Source of the DNA: Bacilli bacterium
Lineage (GTDB): Bacteria; Bacillota_I; Bacilli_A; RF39; UBA660
Assembly (NCBI GenBank): GCA_900772435.1
Contig: CAAHEM010000105.1
Span: 1-7,856 of the forward strand
Direction of reading: 5' to 3'
DNA: 7,856 nt
Under the pieces are notes generated by a model. That model did no database searches and was not told where the DNA came from. It saw only the letters and a program-made list of their open reading frames with translations. A program made the translations under genes and the position numbers. This document shows, piece by piece, positions 1-5,424 of this stretch (its first letter is position 1; each line of letters begins with the position of its first letter).

Positions 1-1
1 T

Positions 2-406
2 AATCAAATAAATGCTTGTCTTGATACTCTAGATAGTTTAGGACTTAATATAAAAGTAATAGGTGTTAAAAAAGACGATCACCATAGCCCAGAAGCAATA
101 GTTGATGGAGATACTTTTGAAATAATAAATATTGATAAAAGATCTAATGTATTTAGACTTCTTAGTAGAATAGATGAAGAAGTACATAGATTTACTATCA
201 ATTATCATAAAGAGATAAGAAGTAAAGGAAGCATACAAAGTGTACTTGATAATATAAATGGTTTAGGTGAAGTAAGACGTAAAAAACTAATTAAAAAGTA
301 TGGAAGTGTCTCTAAAATAAAAGAAGCAACTGTATATGAACTATCAGAGATAATACCACAAACTGTCGCAGAAGAACTTCACGAATATTTAAAAGAACTA
401 AAATAA
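2..406 (+). CDS. uvrC: UvrABC excinuclease subunit C, 3' fragment (C-terminal 134 residues)
   Basis: The reading frame is open from the left edge (first full codon at 2) to a TAA stop at 404-406. It encodes the C-terminal part of UvrC, the subunit that makes the incisions on both sides of a lesion during nucleotide excision repair. Visible family features are the stretch NQINACLDTLDSLGLNIKVIG, the block SNVFRLLSRIDEEVHRFTINYH (the conserved FRLL.RI.EEVHRFAI.YH segment of the endonuclease domain) and then KEIRSK. Next comes the tandem helix-hairpin-helix DNA-binding tail: LDNINGLGEVRRKKLIKKYGS, then a second, more divergent hairpin around IIPQTVAEELHEYL where the usual Gly after Pro is Gln. 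The tail ends a few residues later, at the normal C-terminus of the family. The N-terminal GIY-YIG and UVR domains lie outside the window. Its own terminator follows, so it is probably not co-transcribed with the next genes. Confidence 0.95.
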   Translation, partial: NQINACLDTLDSLGLNIKVIGVKKDDHHSPEAIVDGDTFEIINIDKRSNVFRLLSRIDEEVHRFTINYHKEIRSKGSIQSVLDNINGLGEVRRKKLIKKYGSVSKIKEATVYELSEIIPQTVAEELHEYLKELK

Positions 407-433
407 AGAATTTATATAATTCTTTATTTTAGT
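397..433 (+). terminator. Hairpin terminator of uvrC
   Basis: A perfect 16-bp stem (397-412 pairing with 418-433) closes a 5-nt TATAT loop and overlaps the last codons and stop of uvrC. The 3' arm is T-rich, but no long T run follows, so its strength rests on stem length. A-rich and T-rich arms mean it could act in both directions, although no minus-strand gene is present. Confidence 0.7.
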
Positions 434-471
434 ATTTTAAAACTAAAGATTGAAATCTAAAACGCAATGTA

Positions 472-510
472 GTATAGTTGAACTATACCATAATGTATTC
501 AACATACATT
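472..510. promoter_or_regulatory. Palindromes upstream of the secreted-protein/ABC cassette (operator candidates)
   Basis: GTATAGTT-G-AACTATAC (472-488) is a perfect 8-bp inverted repeat around one central base. It is followed four bases later by AATGTAT-N5-ATACATT (492-510), a 7-bp inverted repeat. A smaller one, AGATT-GA-AATCT, lies at 447-458. The odd-length palindrome with half-sites about 9 bp apart looks like a site for a dimeric helix-turn-helix repressor. No regulator gene is present in the window. They could instead be RNA hairpins in a long leader if transcription begins further upstream. The symmetry is directly visible; the function is inferred. Confidence 0.45.
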
Positions 511-549
511 TTAGACAAAAAAATATCTATTTAAGACAAAATTCGACAA
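510..549 (+). repeat. GACAA direct repeats at helical spacing
   Basis: TTTAGACAAAA (510-520) and TTTAAGACAAAA (530-541) repeat with their GACAAAA cores 21 nt apart. A shorter GACAA follows 10 nt later (545-549). The 21 and 10 nt periods place all copies on about the same face of the DNA, as in sites for response regulators that bind direct repeats. In AT-rich DNA this may be chance. No regulator is encoded nearby. Confidence 0.3.
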
Positions 550-568
550 TAAAATTCATAATTATGAT
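542..568 (+). promoter_or_regulatory. Weak promoter candidate for the cassette
   Basis: A -10-like TATGAT (563-568) has TTCGAC (542-547) 15 bp upstream as a poor -35. An alternative pairs CATAAT (557-562) with AAGACA (533-538) at 18 bp. Either lies just downstream of the palindromes, which would suit an operator-controlled promoter, but no consensus pair is visible. Confidence 0.25.
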
Positions 569-581
569 ATTTATAAATTAA

Positions 582-596
582 AGATATAAGGCATAT
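582..596 (+). repeat. Left arm of a 15-bp inverted repeat flanking the secreted-protein gene
   Basis: AGATATAAGGCATAT is the exact reverse complement of 1016-1030. It ends 3 nt before the AGGAG ribosome-binding site (600-604) of the secreted-protein gene. The two arms enclose the whole gene, with 419 nt between them. They could pair in the mRNA or mark a DNA unit. Confidence 0.6.
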
Positions 597-609
597 AATA
601 GGAGAAATT

Positions 610-1008
610 ATGAATAAAAAAATATTATTGTTGACCATATTTTTAATAGCTATTTGTATAAACATAACAAAAGTAGAAGCCAAAGCAGGCATATTACTAG
701 ATTACGAATTAACTAAAAATAAAGCAGTATTAACATCAAAAAGAACTAAAAAAACATACTCAGTACAAGAATATTACAATTCAAGTGCTATAACAACATT
801 AAGCAATCCATGTACAGATTGTAAAATCGCAGTAAGAGTATGGAATTCAAAATATGACTGGAGTAGTTCTAGAATAACTATCCCTGGAAAAACGTATGAA
901 ATTGGTAGAACAACTCATGCCATTCCCGGAGAACACCAATTACAAATTGCGAGATATGACTTTACATTGTTAAAAACAGAACACACAGCGTTTTGGTATT
1001 TAGATTAA
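610..1008 (+). CDS. Small secreted protein with signal peptide and CxxC pair, function unknown
   Basis: The 132-residue product is not recognised as a named family. The first 24 residues form a classical Sec signal peptide: MNKK, a hydrophobic core at about 5-19, then VEA with cleavage expected after Ala24 or Ala26. Cys16 lies inside the signal peptide, but the preceding IAI does not make a lipobox, so it is not a lipoprotein. The mature part is about 107 residues, without membrane segments, rich in alternating polar/hydrophobic stretches that suggest a beta-sandwich (VRVWNS, SRITIPGKTYEIG, GEHQLQIARYDF), and it ends FWYLD. Cys68 and Cys71 (PCTDC) are the only mature cysteines and could form a disulfide or a metal site. 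The start is set by AGGAG at 600-604. It heads a cassette with an ABC ATPase and two membrane proteins, so it may be a secreted antimicrobial or signalling protein, or a pump accessory protein. That role is inference only. Confidence 0.85.
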   Translation: MNKKILLLTIFLIAICINITKVEAKAGILLDYELTKNKAVLTSKRTKKTYSVQEYYNSSAITTLSNPCTDCKIAVRVWNSKYDWSSSRITIPGKTYEIGRTTHAIPGEHQLQIARYDFTLLKTEHTAFWYLD

Positions 1009-1015
1009 GATAGAA

Positions 1016-1030
1016 ATATGCCTTATATCT
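1016..1030 (-). repeat. Right arm of the 15-bp inverted repeat flanking the secreted-protein gene
   Basis: ATATGCCTTATATCT is the exact reverse complement of 582-596. It starts 8 nt after the secreted-protein stop codon and ends 6 nt before the AAGGAG ribosome-binding site (1037-1042) of the next gene. Each arm thus lies just ahead of a translation start. Confidence 0.6.
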
Positions 1031-1050
1031 AATAAAAAGGAGTAAAAATT

Positions 1051-1953
1051 ATGAACGAATTGAAAATCGAAAACAAATTGTTGATTATATCATTGTTGAT
1101 TATAGGATGTGTAGCTATTTATTGCATAGTAAGCTACATAAAATGGTACAACAATTATACATATGCCATAAATGATACGATAAACGAATGTAAAAATAAT
1201 ACTATAAAAGAAAGGGAAGAGTATTGCAACAATTTACTTTCTGAAGTAAGTGAAACCAATCCTGATTTCATTTATACAGTTAATACAATTATTCAAGATA
1301 GTAGTATAATAATCTATATAGTTTTTTTACTAATAGTAATACCAACGTTATATTATGTATGTAAAATGTTCAAATCAAGAAATATTATATATCAATTAAC
1401 TAGAGAAAAATATAAAGATTTTCTAAAAAATATGTTTAAAAAAGCATATACGTCAACTTTGATTTTACCATCTATGTTTTTAGTAATAATACTATTTTCT
1501 ATAATATTTTGTAATGGCTTTTCAACTAATCATTTGTTTTCACAAGGATTATTGGAAAGCGAAATGTCAAATATGATAAGTCCAATTATATATATAATTG
1601 CAATCATATTGAAAGCAACAATAATAAGTATAATATATATTAATATTAGTATGATAGTAGCAAGGAAAAATCACAATCTATATATTTCAATAATACTTTC
1701 TTATTTACTATATATTGGAATTGAGATTTTTTTAGAGGGTCTAATTGGAAAAATATTATTTTTAAATATCTTTAAGATAGACTCAATGATGCTATATTTC
1801 AACATAATGAATATTTTTTCACTAAATTTAGTCAAAGGGTATCCATATACATTTATACCACTGATATTAATACTTATTTTAACAACAATCATCGTTATAA
1901 AAATGTATAAAAACAAAGAATCATTAATAATTGACTGTGATAAAAATAATTAG
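1051..1953 (+). CDS. Six-helix integral membrane protein of the ABC cassette
   Basis: A 300-residue, strongly Ile/Leu-rich membrane protein. Hydrophobic segments fall at about 10-30, 84-104, 134-154, 177-203, 210-232 and 265-285. The first is followed by an outer or inner loop of roughly 50 residues (31-83) holding Cys47 and Cys59. A cytoplasmic-looking basic stretch, KMFKSRNIIYQLTREKYKDFLKNMFKKAY (105-133), precedes helix 3. A single-helix start, then a loop, then a multi-helix block is the broad plan of ABC-2-type permeases, but no family motif is certain. The start is supported by AAGGAG (1037-1042) 8 nt before ATG. Its stop codon lies inside the ribosome-binding site of the ATPase gene, so the two are co-translated and this is probably one permease half of that transporter. 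An immunity or accessory membrane protein is the alternative. Confidence 0.85.
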   Translation: MNELKIENKLLIISLLIIGCVAIYCIVSYIKWYNNYTYAINDTINECKNNTIKEREEYCNNLLSEVSETNPDFIYTVNTIIQDSSIIIYIVFLLIVIPTLYYVCKMFKSRNIIYQLTREKYKDFLKNMFKKAYTSTLILPSMFLVIILFSIIFCNGFSTNHLFSQGLLESEMSNMISPIIYIIAIILKATIISIIYINISMIVARKNHNLYISIILSYLLYIGIEIFLEGLIGKILFLNIFKIDSMMLYFNIMNIFSLNLVKGYPYTFIPLILILILTTIIVIKMYKNKESLIIDCDKNN

Positions 1954-1961
1954 GAGGAAGT

Positions 1962-2594
1962 ATGAAAATAGAATTAAAAAATATTTATAAAAGTTTTGAT
2001 AATATCGATGTAATTAAAGATGTAAACATAACGTTCGAATCAGGAAAAATATATGGGTTATATGGAAGAAATGGTAGTGGAAAAAGTGTATTAATGAAAT
2101 TAATTTGTGGCTTCTTGATACCAACAAAAGGAGAAGTACTTATTAATGGAGAAAACTTCAACGCAAAAAAGGATTTTCCAAATAACTTACGTGCAGTAAT
2201 TGAAAAGCCAGGTTTTTTCCCGGATTTAACTGGTTATGAAAATTTGAAATTATTAGCAAACATCCAAAATATAGTAGGAGAAGAAGAAATTCTAAAAGCA
2301 CTTGAAATAGTTAATTTATTAGATGAAAAAGATAAAAAGTATAGTAAATATTCTTTGGGAATGAAACAAAAGTTAGCTATTGCCCAAGCAATTATGGAGA
2401 ATCCAAAAATATTAATATTGGACGAGCCATTTAATGGAATAGAAGAAAAAACCGTAAAGAAAATTATTGAATATTTAAAAGAAGAAAAAACAAAAGAAAA
2501 GTTAATAATATTTAGTACACATATTAAAGAAGATTTAGATAGCTTAGCAGATAAAATATATAAAATAGATAACGGAAAAATCTATGAAAATTGA
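1962..2594 (+). CDS. ABC transporter ATP-binding protein (BcrA-like export/resistance type)
   Basis: A complete 210-residue nucleotide-binding subunit that powers a membrane transporter. Motifs in order: Walker A GRNGSGKS (35-42); a Q-loop region in which Glu81 of VIEKPGFFPDLTGYENL stands where Gln is usual; signature SLGMKQKL (131-138); Walker B ILILDEP with Asp154 and catalytic Glu155; D-loop NGIEE, lacking the usual Asp; and H-loop His187 in FSTH. The IE.P.FFP.LTGYENL pattern and SLGMKQ signature are typical of the ATPases that partner ABC-2 permeases in bacitracin/lantibiotic-type export and self-protection pumps. The length is that of the bare domain, with no C-terminal extension. AGGAGG (1952-1957) sets the start. 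It overlaps the next membrane-protein gene by 11 nt, and a membrane-protein gene ends 8 nt upstream, so all three encode one complex. The substrate is not visible in the sequence, but the secreted protein at 610-1008 is the obvious candidate. Confidence 0.93.
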   Translation: MKIELKNIYKSFDNIDVIKDVNITFESGKIYGLYGRNGSGKSVLMKLICGFLIPTKGEVLINGENFNAKKDFPNNLRAVIEKPGFFPDLTGYENLKLLANIQNIVGEEEILKALEIVNLLDEKDKKYSKYSLGMKQKLAIAQAIMENPKILILDEPFNGIEEKTVKKIIEYLKEEKTKEKLIIFSTHIKEDLDSLADKIYKIDNGKIYEN

Positions 2595-3225
2595 AGCAAG
2601 TTTATTAAAAAACAAAATAAAAAAAGATAAAGTTTGGCTAGCTATATATCTATCGTCATTTTTAATATGTGTTATATATGTTTTTTTAAATTATGAAACA
2701 ATTTTAAATAATAAAAGTCTAGCACTTTTACTAATAGGTTACCCAACTATTAAAATTGAAGACAATCTAATTTACACATTATACAATTTATATACAATAA
2801 CGTATCTCACTTATTTCTCAATAACATACTTAAATGAAGAAATAGAAAATTATAGTGATAACCTAATTATTAGAGAAAAGAGCAAAAAATGGATAATAAG
2901 AAAAATAATAACAATTATCTTAAGTGTAGCAATCATAAAATTGATAAATATATTTGCTACATGTATATTATTAAACTGTATGGTTAGTATTAAATATATT
3001 TTAATAAGCCTATTATATGCATCGATAATGGCATTAATAGGTATATCTCTAAATATAAGTATTAAAGACACTTCTTTAACTGTGATTTTATCACTAGTCA
3101 TTTCTTATTTAACATTTTTCTATATACAAAACATACCTATTATCTTAATAATAGGTATGTTATTGGTATTCTATAATTATTTATCATTCTCATTCAAGAA
3201 AATATATAAAATTAAAAATAGTTAG
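2584..3225 (+). CDS. Six-helix ABC-2-like permease protein of the cassette
   Basis: A 213-residue membrane protein with hydrophobic segments at about 17-35, 65-83, 105-130, 137-158, 164-180 and 183-200. It begins with a charged amphipathic stretch (MKIEASLLKNKIKKDKVW) and carries NLIIREKSKKWIIRKI (93-108) before the third helix. That R-E-K/S..W...K layout is common in ABC-2 permeases, where the cytoplasmic segment contacts the ATPase. No named family is claimed. It starts 11 nt inside the ATPase gene with only a weak GGA behind it, so it is probably expressed by translational coupling, giving matched amounts of ATPase and permease. With the 300-residue protein upstream it would make an asymmetric membrane pair. 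A perfect 13-bp hairpin lies within its last third (3130-3161). A terminator overlaps its stop codon. Confidence 0.85.
   Translation: MKIEASLLKNKIKKDKVWLAIYLSSFLICVIYVFLNYETILNNKSLALLLIGYPTIKIEDNLIYTLYNLYTITYLTYFSITYLNEEIENYSDNLIIREKSKKWIIRKIITIILSVAIIKLINIFATCILLNCMVSIKYILISLLYASIMALIGISLNISIKDTSLTVILSLVISYLTFFYIQNIPIILIIGMLLVFYNYLSFSFKKIYKIKNS
3130..3161 (+). repeat. Perfect 13-bp hairpin inside the permease gene
   Basis: AACATACCTATTA (3130-3142) pairs without mismatch with TAATAGGTATGTT (3149-3161) across a 6-nt TCTTAA loop. It encodes part of the last two hydrophobic helices. No T run follows, so it is not a standard terminator. It may protect the 3' end of the cassette mRNA or slow ribosomes; either is inference. 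Confidence 0.5.
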
Positions 3226-3248
3226 CATTTAGAAATAAATGCTTTTTT
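3224..3248 (+). terminator. Intrinsic terminator of the secreted-protein/ABC cassette
   Basis: AGCATTT (3224-3230) pairs with AAATGCT (3237-3243) over a 6-nt AGAAAT loop and leads straight into TTTTTT (3243-3248). The stem begins within the permease TAG stop, closing the cassette cleanly. Confidence 0.85.
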
Positions 3249-3249
3249 C

Positions 3250-3278
3250 TTGCATATTTTTGCTTTTAATGTAATAAT
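3250..3278 (+). promoter_or_regulatory. Promoter candidate for the GTG-start gene and possibly dnaB-dnaI
   Basis: TTGCAT (3250-3255) is a modest -35. AATAAT (3273-3278) is a good -10, 17 bp away and preceded by TGT, which fits an extended -10 (TGn). Transcription would begin near 3285, just ahead of the GGGAGG ribosome-binding site (3292-3297). Confidence 0.5.
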
Positions 3279-3304
3279 AAAGTTACAGGTAGGGAGGAAT
3301 ATAA

Positions 3305-4066
3305 GTGCAAGAATACGACCATCTTTTAGATAGGTTAGATGACTTTCTAAGTTATGAAGAAATAACAAATAATGAAGATGTAATAAGCGCATATGATTAC
3401 ATTAATTTACTTAGAAGAGAATATAACAAATCTAAAAAAGTAAGTGTATCTGAAAGTTTATTAGACAGAATTGATAGAGGATATGAATTAATCCAAAAAA
3501 GAGAAAACAGAAAGGATAAAATCAAAAGAGAAGTTGATTTTATAGAATCAATAGAAGTATTTACTGGTAAAACAATATCTAAAATAAGAATTAAAACAGC
3601 TAAAGGTGAATCATTTATATGTAGGCATAATGAATCAAAAGAAATGTTTATGACAGGAATGAAATTAAATTATGCTTTTGTAGCTAGATACCTAGATGAA
3701 TTTAATAGATTACTTGATGATTCAGAAAGATATTTAACGAGTCATAAAGACGAATTTACTGATACATATCAAGGTACTGAAGTATCTACGTTCACTGATG
3801 GAAATATGAATGTAGAAGTAACATATGATAGTGAAAATGGTGTTACATATAAAATTGGTATGGAAAACGATACAGATAAAACAGTAGATAAAGAATGGCT
3901 AACAAGACCATCAATAAGAAGTATGATCTTAGAAAGAGAAAATAAAATCTTAAAAAGAATACCAGTAGATGTTAAAAGTTTAGGTCCACTCGGAACTAAA
4001 GTAACAGAAAGATACACTCATGCATATAAGCAAATGCAGTTAAACAAAAAGATGTACGCACAATAA
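3305..4066 (+). CDS. Soluble charged protein of unknown function upstream of dnaB
   Basis: A 253-residue product that is not recognised. It has no signal peptide and no membrane segment and is rich in Asp, Glu, Lys and Arg, so it should be cytoplasmic. Three parts can be seen. A helical N-terminus (about 1-75) ends in a basic stretch (QKRENRKDKIKRE). A middle region (about 78-130) has beta-like segments (SIEVFTGKTISKIRIKTAKGESFICRH) with the only Cys at 106. A C-terminal half includes VEVTYDSENGVTYKIGMEND, then WLTRPSIRSMILERENKILKRIPVDVKSLGP. The start is GTG, chosen because GGGAGG lies at 3292-3297, 7 nt upstream, and no better ATG fits. A hairpin terminator separates it from dnaB, but readthrough could still link it to replication genes. 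No role is assigned. Confidence 0.8.
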   Translation: MQEYDHLLDRLDDFLSYEEITNNEDVISAYDYINLLRREYNKSKKVSVSESLLDRIDRGYELIQKRENRKDKIKREVDFIESIEVFTGKTISKIRIKTAKGESFICRHNESKEMFMTGMKLNYAFVARYLDEFNRLLDDSERYLTSHKDEFTDTYQGTEVSTFTDGNMNVEVTYDSENGVTYKIGMENDTDKTVDKEWLTRPSIRSMILERENKILKRIPVDVKSLGPLGTKVTERYTHAYKQMQLNKKMYAQ

Positions 4067-4080
4067 AAAAACTAAAAAAT

Positions 4081-4108
4081 AAGATAAATAAACTTTTATT
4101 TATCTTTT
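4081..4108 (+). terminator. Hairpin terminator between the unknown gene and dnaB
   Basis: AAGATAAATAAA (4081-4092) is complementary to TTTATTTATCTT (4095-4106), giving about 11 bp with a 4-nt loop, followed by TT then AATTTA. All pairs but one in the stem are A-T and the T run is short, so termination is probably partial and dnaB may receive readthrough. Confidence 0.6.
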
Positions 4109-4122
4109 AATTTATGTATAAT
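4094..4122 (+). promoter_or_regulatory. Promoter candidate for dnaB-dnaI
   Basis: A perfect -10 TATAAT (4117-4122) has only TTTTAT or TTTATT (from 4094/4095) as -35, overlapping the 3' arm of the preceding hairpin. Transcription would start near 4129, immediately before the AGGAG site (4131-4135), leaving a very short leader. Confidence 0.45.
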
Positions 4123-4143
4123 ATTTCATGAGGAGAAACTAGT

Positions 4144-5424
4144 ATGAAGAAAATATCATTATATCCAGCTGATATATATCAAGTAGTTGATAAAAGTTTA
4201 TTAAATGAACATGATAAACTAATTTTAAATATGCTTTATATGCCTATAATTGGATATACTGCGGTAACTTTATACTTAAAACTTCAAACTGAAACAAAAA
4301 ATACTTTTATATCAAGTGAACTTACTCATCACCATTTAATGACAAGTATGACTTTATCACTTGATAATATTAAAGAAGCACGTCTTCGTTTAGAAGGAAT
4401 AGGTCTTTTAAAAACATACTATCATGAAGGTGAAATAGGAAGTTATGTTTATGAACTTTATAGTCCTGTATCAGCCCAAGAATTCTTTAGTCATCCAATA
4501 TTTAATGTAGTCTTATACAATAATGTTGGTAAAAACGAATATAATAGACTTTATGACTATTTTAAACTACCACATATGTCACTAAGAGATTATGAAGACA
4601 TTACAGTATCATTTGATTCAGTATTTAAAAGTAGAAATTATACAGCATTGGAAATAGATACAGATGAAGTGGTATCTAAAAATAAATTAATGCTTAAATT
4701 TGAACTTGATTACGACTTTGATTTAATGGTATCTAGTTTGCCTAAAGAGATGTTTAACGAAAAATGCCTTAATAAATCAATGAAAGAATTAATAACAAAT
4801 TTATCTTTTCTTTATGAAGTAGATCCAGTAAATATGGCAGATTTAGTAAGAGCATCACTTAACGAAAAAGGAAATATTGATAAAGAAGAATTAAGAAAAA
4901 ACGTAAGAAAATATTATCAATTTAATAATGATAATAGACTTCCAAGTTTATTATTCAAAAGTCAACCAGAATACTTAAAAAGCGCCAGTGGTGACAATAG
5001 TAAAAAAGGTAGAATTATCAAAGTATTTGAAAGCCATTCACCATATGAATTCTTAAAAGCAAAATATAAAGGTGCTAAACCGACTGATAGAGATATGAAA
5101 ATATTAGAATCACTACTTATAGATTTAAAACTTAATCCAGGAGTAGTAAATGTTCTTATAGACTACACTTTAAAAACAAATAATAATAAATTAGTTAAAA
5201 GTTATGTAGAAACTATCGCAGGTCAATGGAAGAGAAGTGGAGTAGAGACAGCTGAAGAAGCAATGAACCTAGCCGAAAAAGAACATAAGAAAAAATATAA
5301 GAAAGATGACAAACCAAAAAGCAAAGTAATGCCAAGTTGGTTTAATGAAAAAATAGAATCAGAATCATCAGACTCTGAAAGCGATGCAGAATTTAAAAAT
5401 TTTATAGAGGAGTTTAGAAAATGA
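4144..5424 (+). CDS. dnaB: Replication initiation and membrane attachment protein DnaB (DnaD/DnaB family)
   Basis: The 426-residue product is the Bacillus-type DnaB, not the helicase. It works with DnaD and DnaI to load the replicative helicase at oriC and at PriA-dependent restart forks, and it is found with the membrane. The N-terminal opening (SLYPADIYQVVDKSLLNEHDK..., then LYMPIIGYTAVTLYLKL) is the winged-helix domain, about residues 1-110. A DnaD-like DDBH2 domain spans roughly 293-380 (FESHSPYEFLKAKYKG..PTDRDMKILESLL). It ends in the ssDNA-binding YxxxIxxxW motif, here Tyr354, Ile358 and Trp362. A basic linker (HKKKYKKDDKPKSK) leads to PSWFNEK and an acidic Ser/Glu tail. The length is slightly below that of B. 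subtilis DnaB. The start has AGGAG at 4131-4135. Its TGA overlaps the dnaI ATG (ATGA), the usual Bacillota arrangement that couples the two. Confidence 0.95.
   Translation: MKKISLYPADIYQVVDKSLLNEHDKLILNMLYMPIIGYTAVTLYLKLQTETKNTFISSELTHHHLMTSMTLSLDNIKEARLRLEGIGLLKTYYHEGEIGSYVYELYSPVSAQEFFSHPIFNVVLYNNVGKNEYNRLYDYFKLPHMSLRDYEDITVSFDSVFKSRNYTALEIDTDEVVSKNKLMLKFELDYDFDLMVSSLPKEMFNEKCLNKSMKELITNLSFLYEVDPVNMADLVRASLNEKGNIDKEELRKNVRKYYQFNNDNRLPSLLFKSQPEYLKSASGDNSKKGRIIKVFESHSPYEFLKAKYKGAKPTDRDMKILESLLIDLKLNPGVVNVLIDYTLKTNNNKLVKSYVETIAGQWKRSGVETAEEAMNLAEKEHKKKYKKDDKPKSKVMPSWFNEKIESESSDSESDAEFKNFIEEFRK

Noticed and set aside
594..599. TATAAT immediately before the secreted-protein gene as a -10 box
   Set aside because: Transcription would start at about 606, after or inside the AGGAG ribosome-binding site (600-604), which would remove it. 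The match is likely chance in AT-rich DNA.
434..609. Insertion-sequence ends, tRNA gene or CRISPR in the leader region
   Set aside because: No transposase, target duplication, cloverleaf or regular repeat-spacer pattern is visible. The short palindromes fit operator or hairpin elements better.
610..1008. Secreted protein as a lactococcin 972-family bacteriocin or as a lipoprotein
   Set aside because: The mature sequence lacks the Trp/Gly/Ser-Tyr pattern of lactococcin 972 and the neighbouring membrane proteins are the wrong size and type. The only Cys in the signal peptide (Cys16) is not in a lipobox.
2584..5424. Mycoplasma-type genetic code (TGA = Trp)
   Set aside because: TGA ends the ABC ATPase and dnaB at the expected protein lengths, and Trp positions use TGG throughout.
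4144..5424. Reading dnaB as the replicative helicase
   Set aside because: There is no Walker A/B or RecA fold. The YxxxIxxxW motif and the dnaI neighbour identify the Bacillus-type initiation protein; the helicase there is DnaC.
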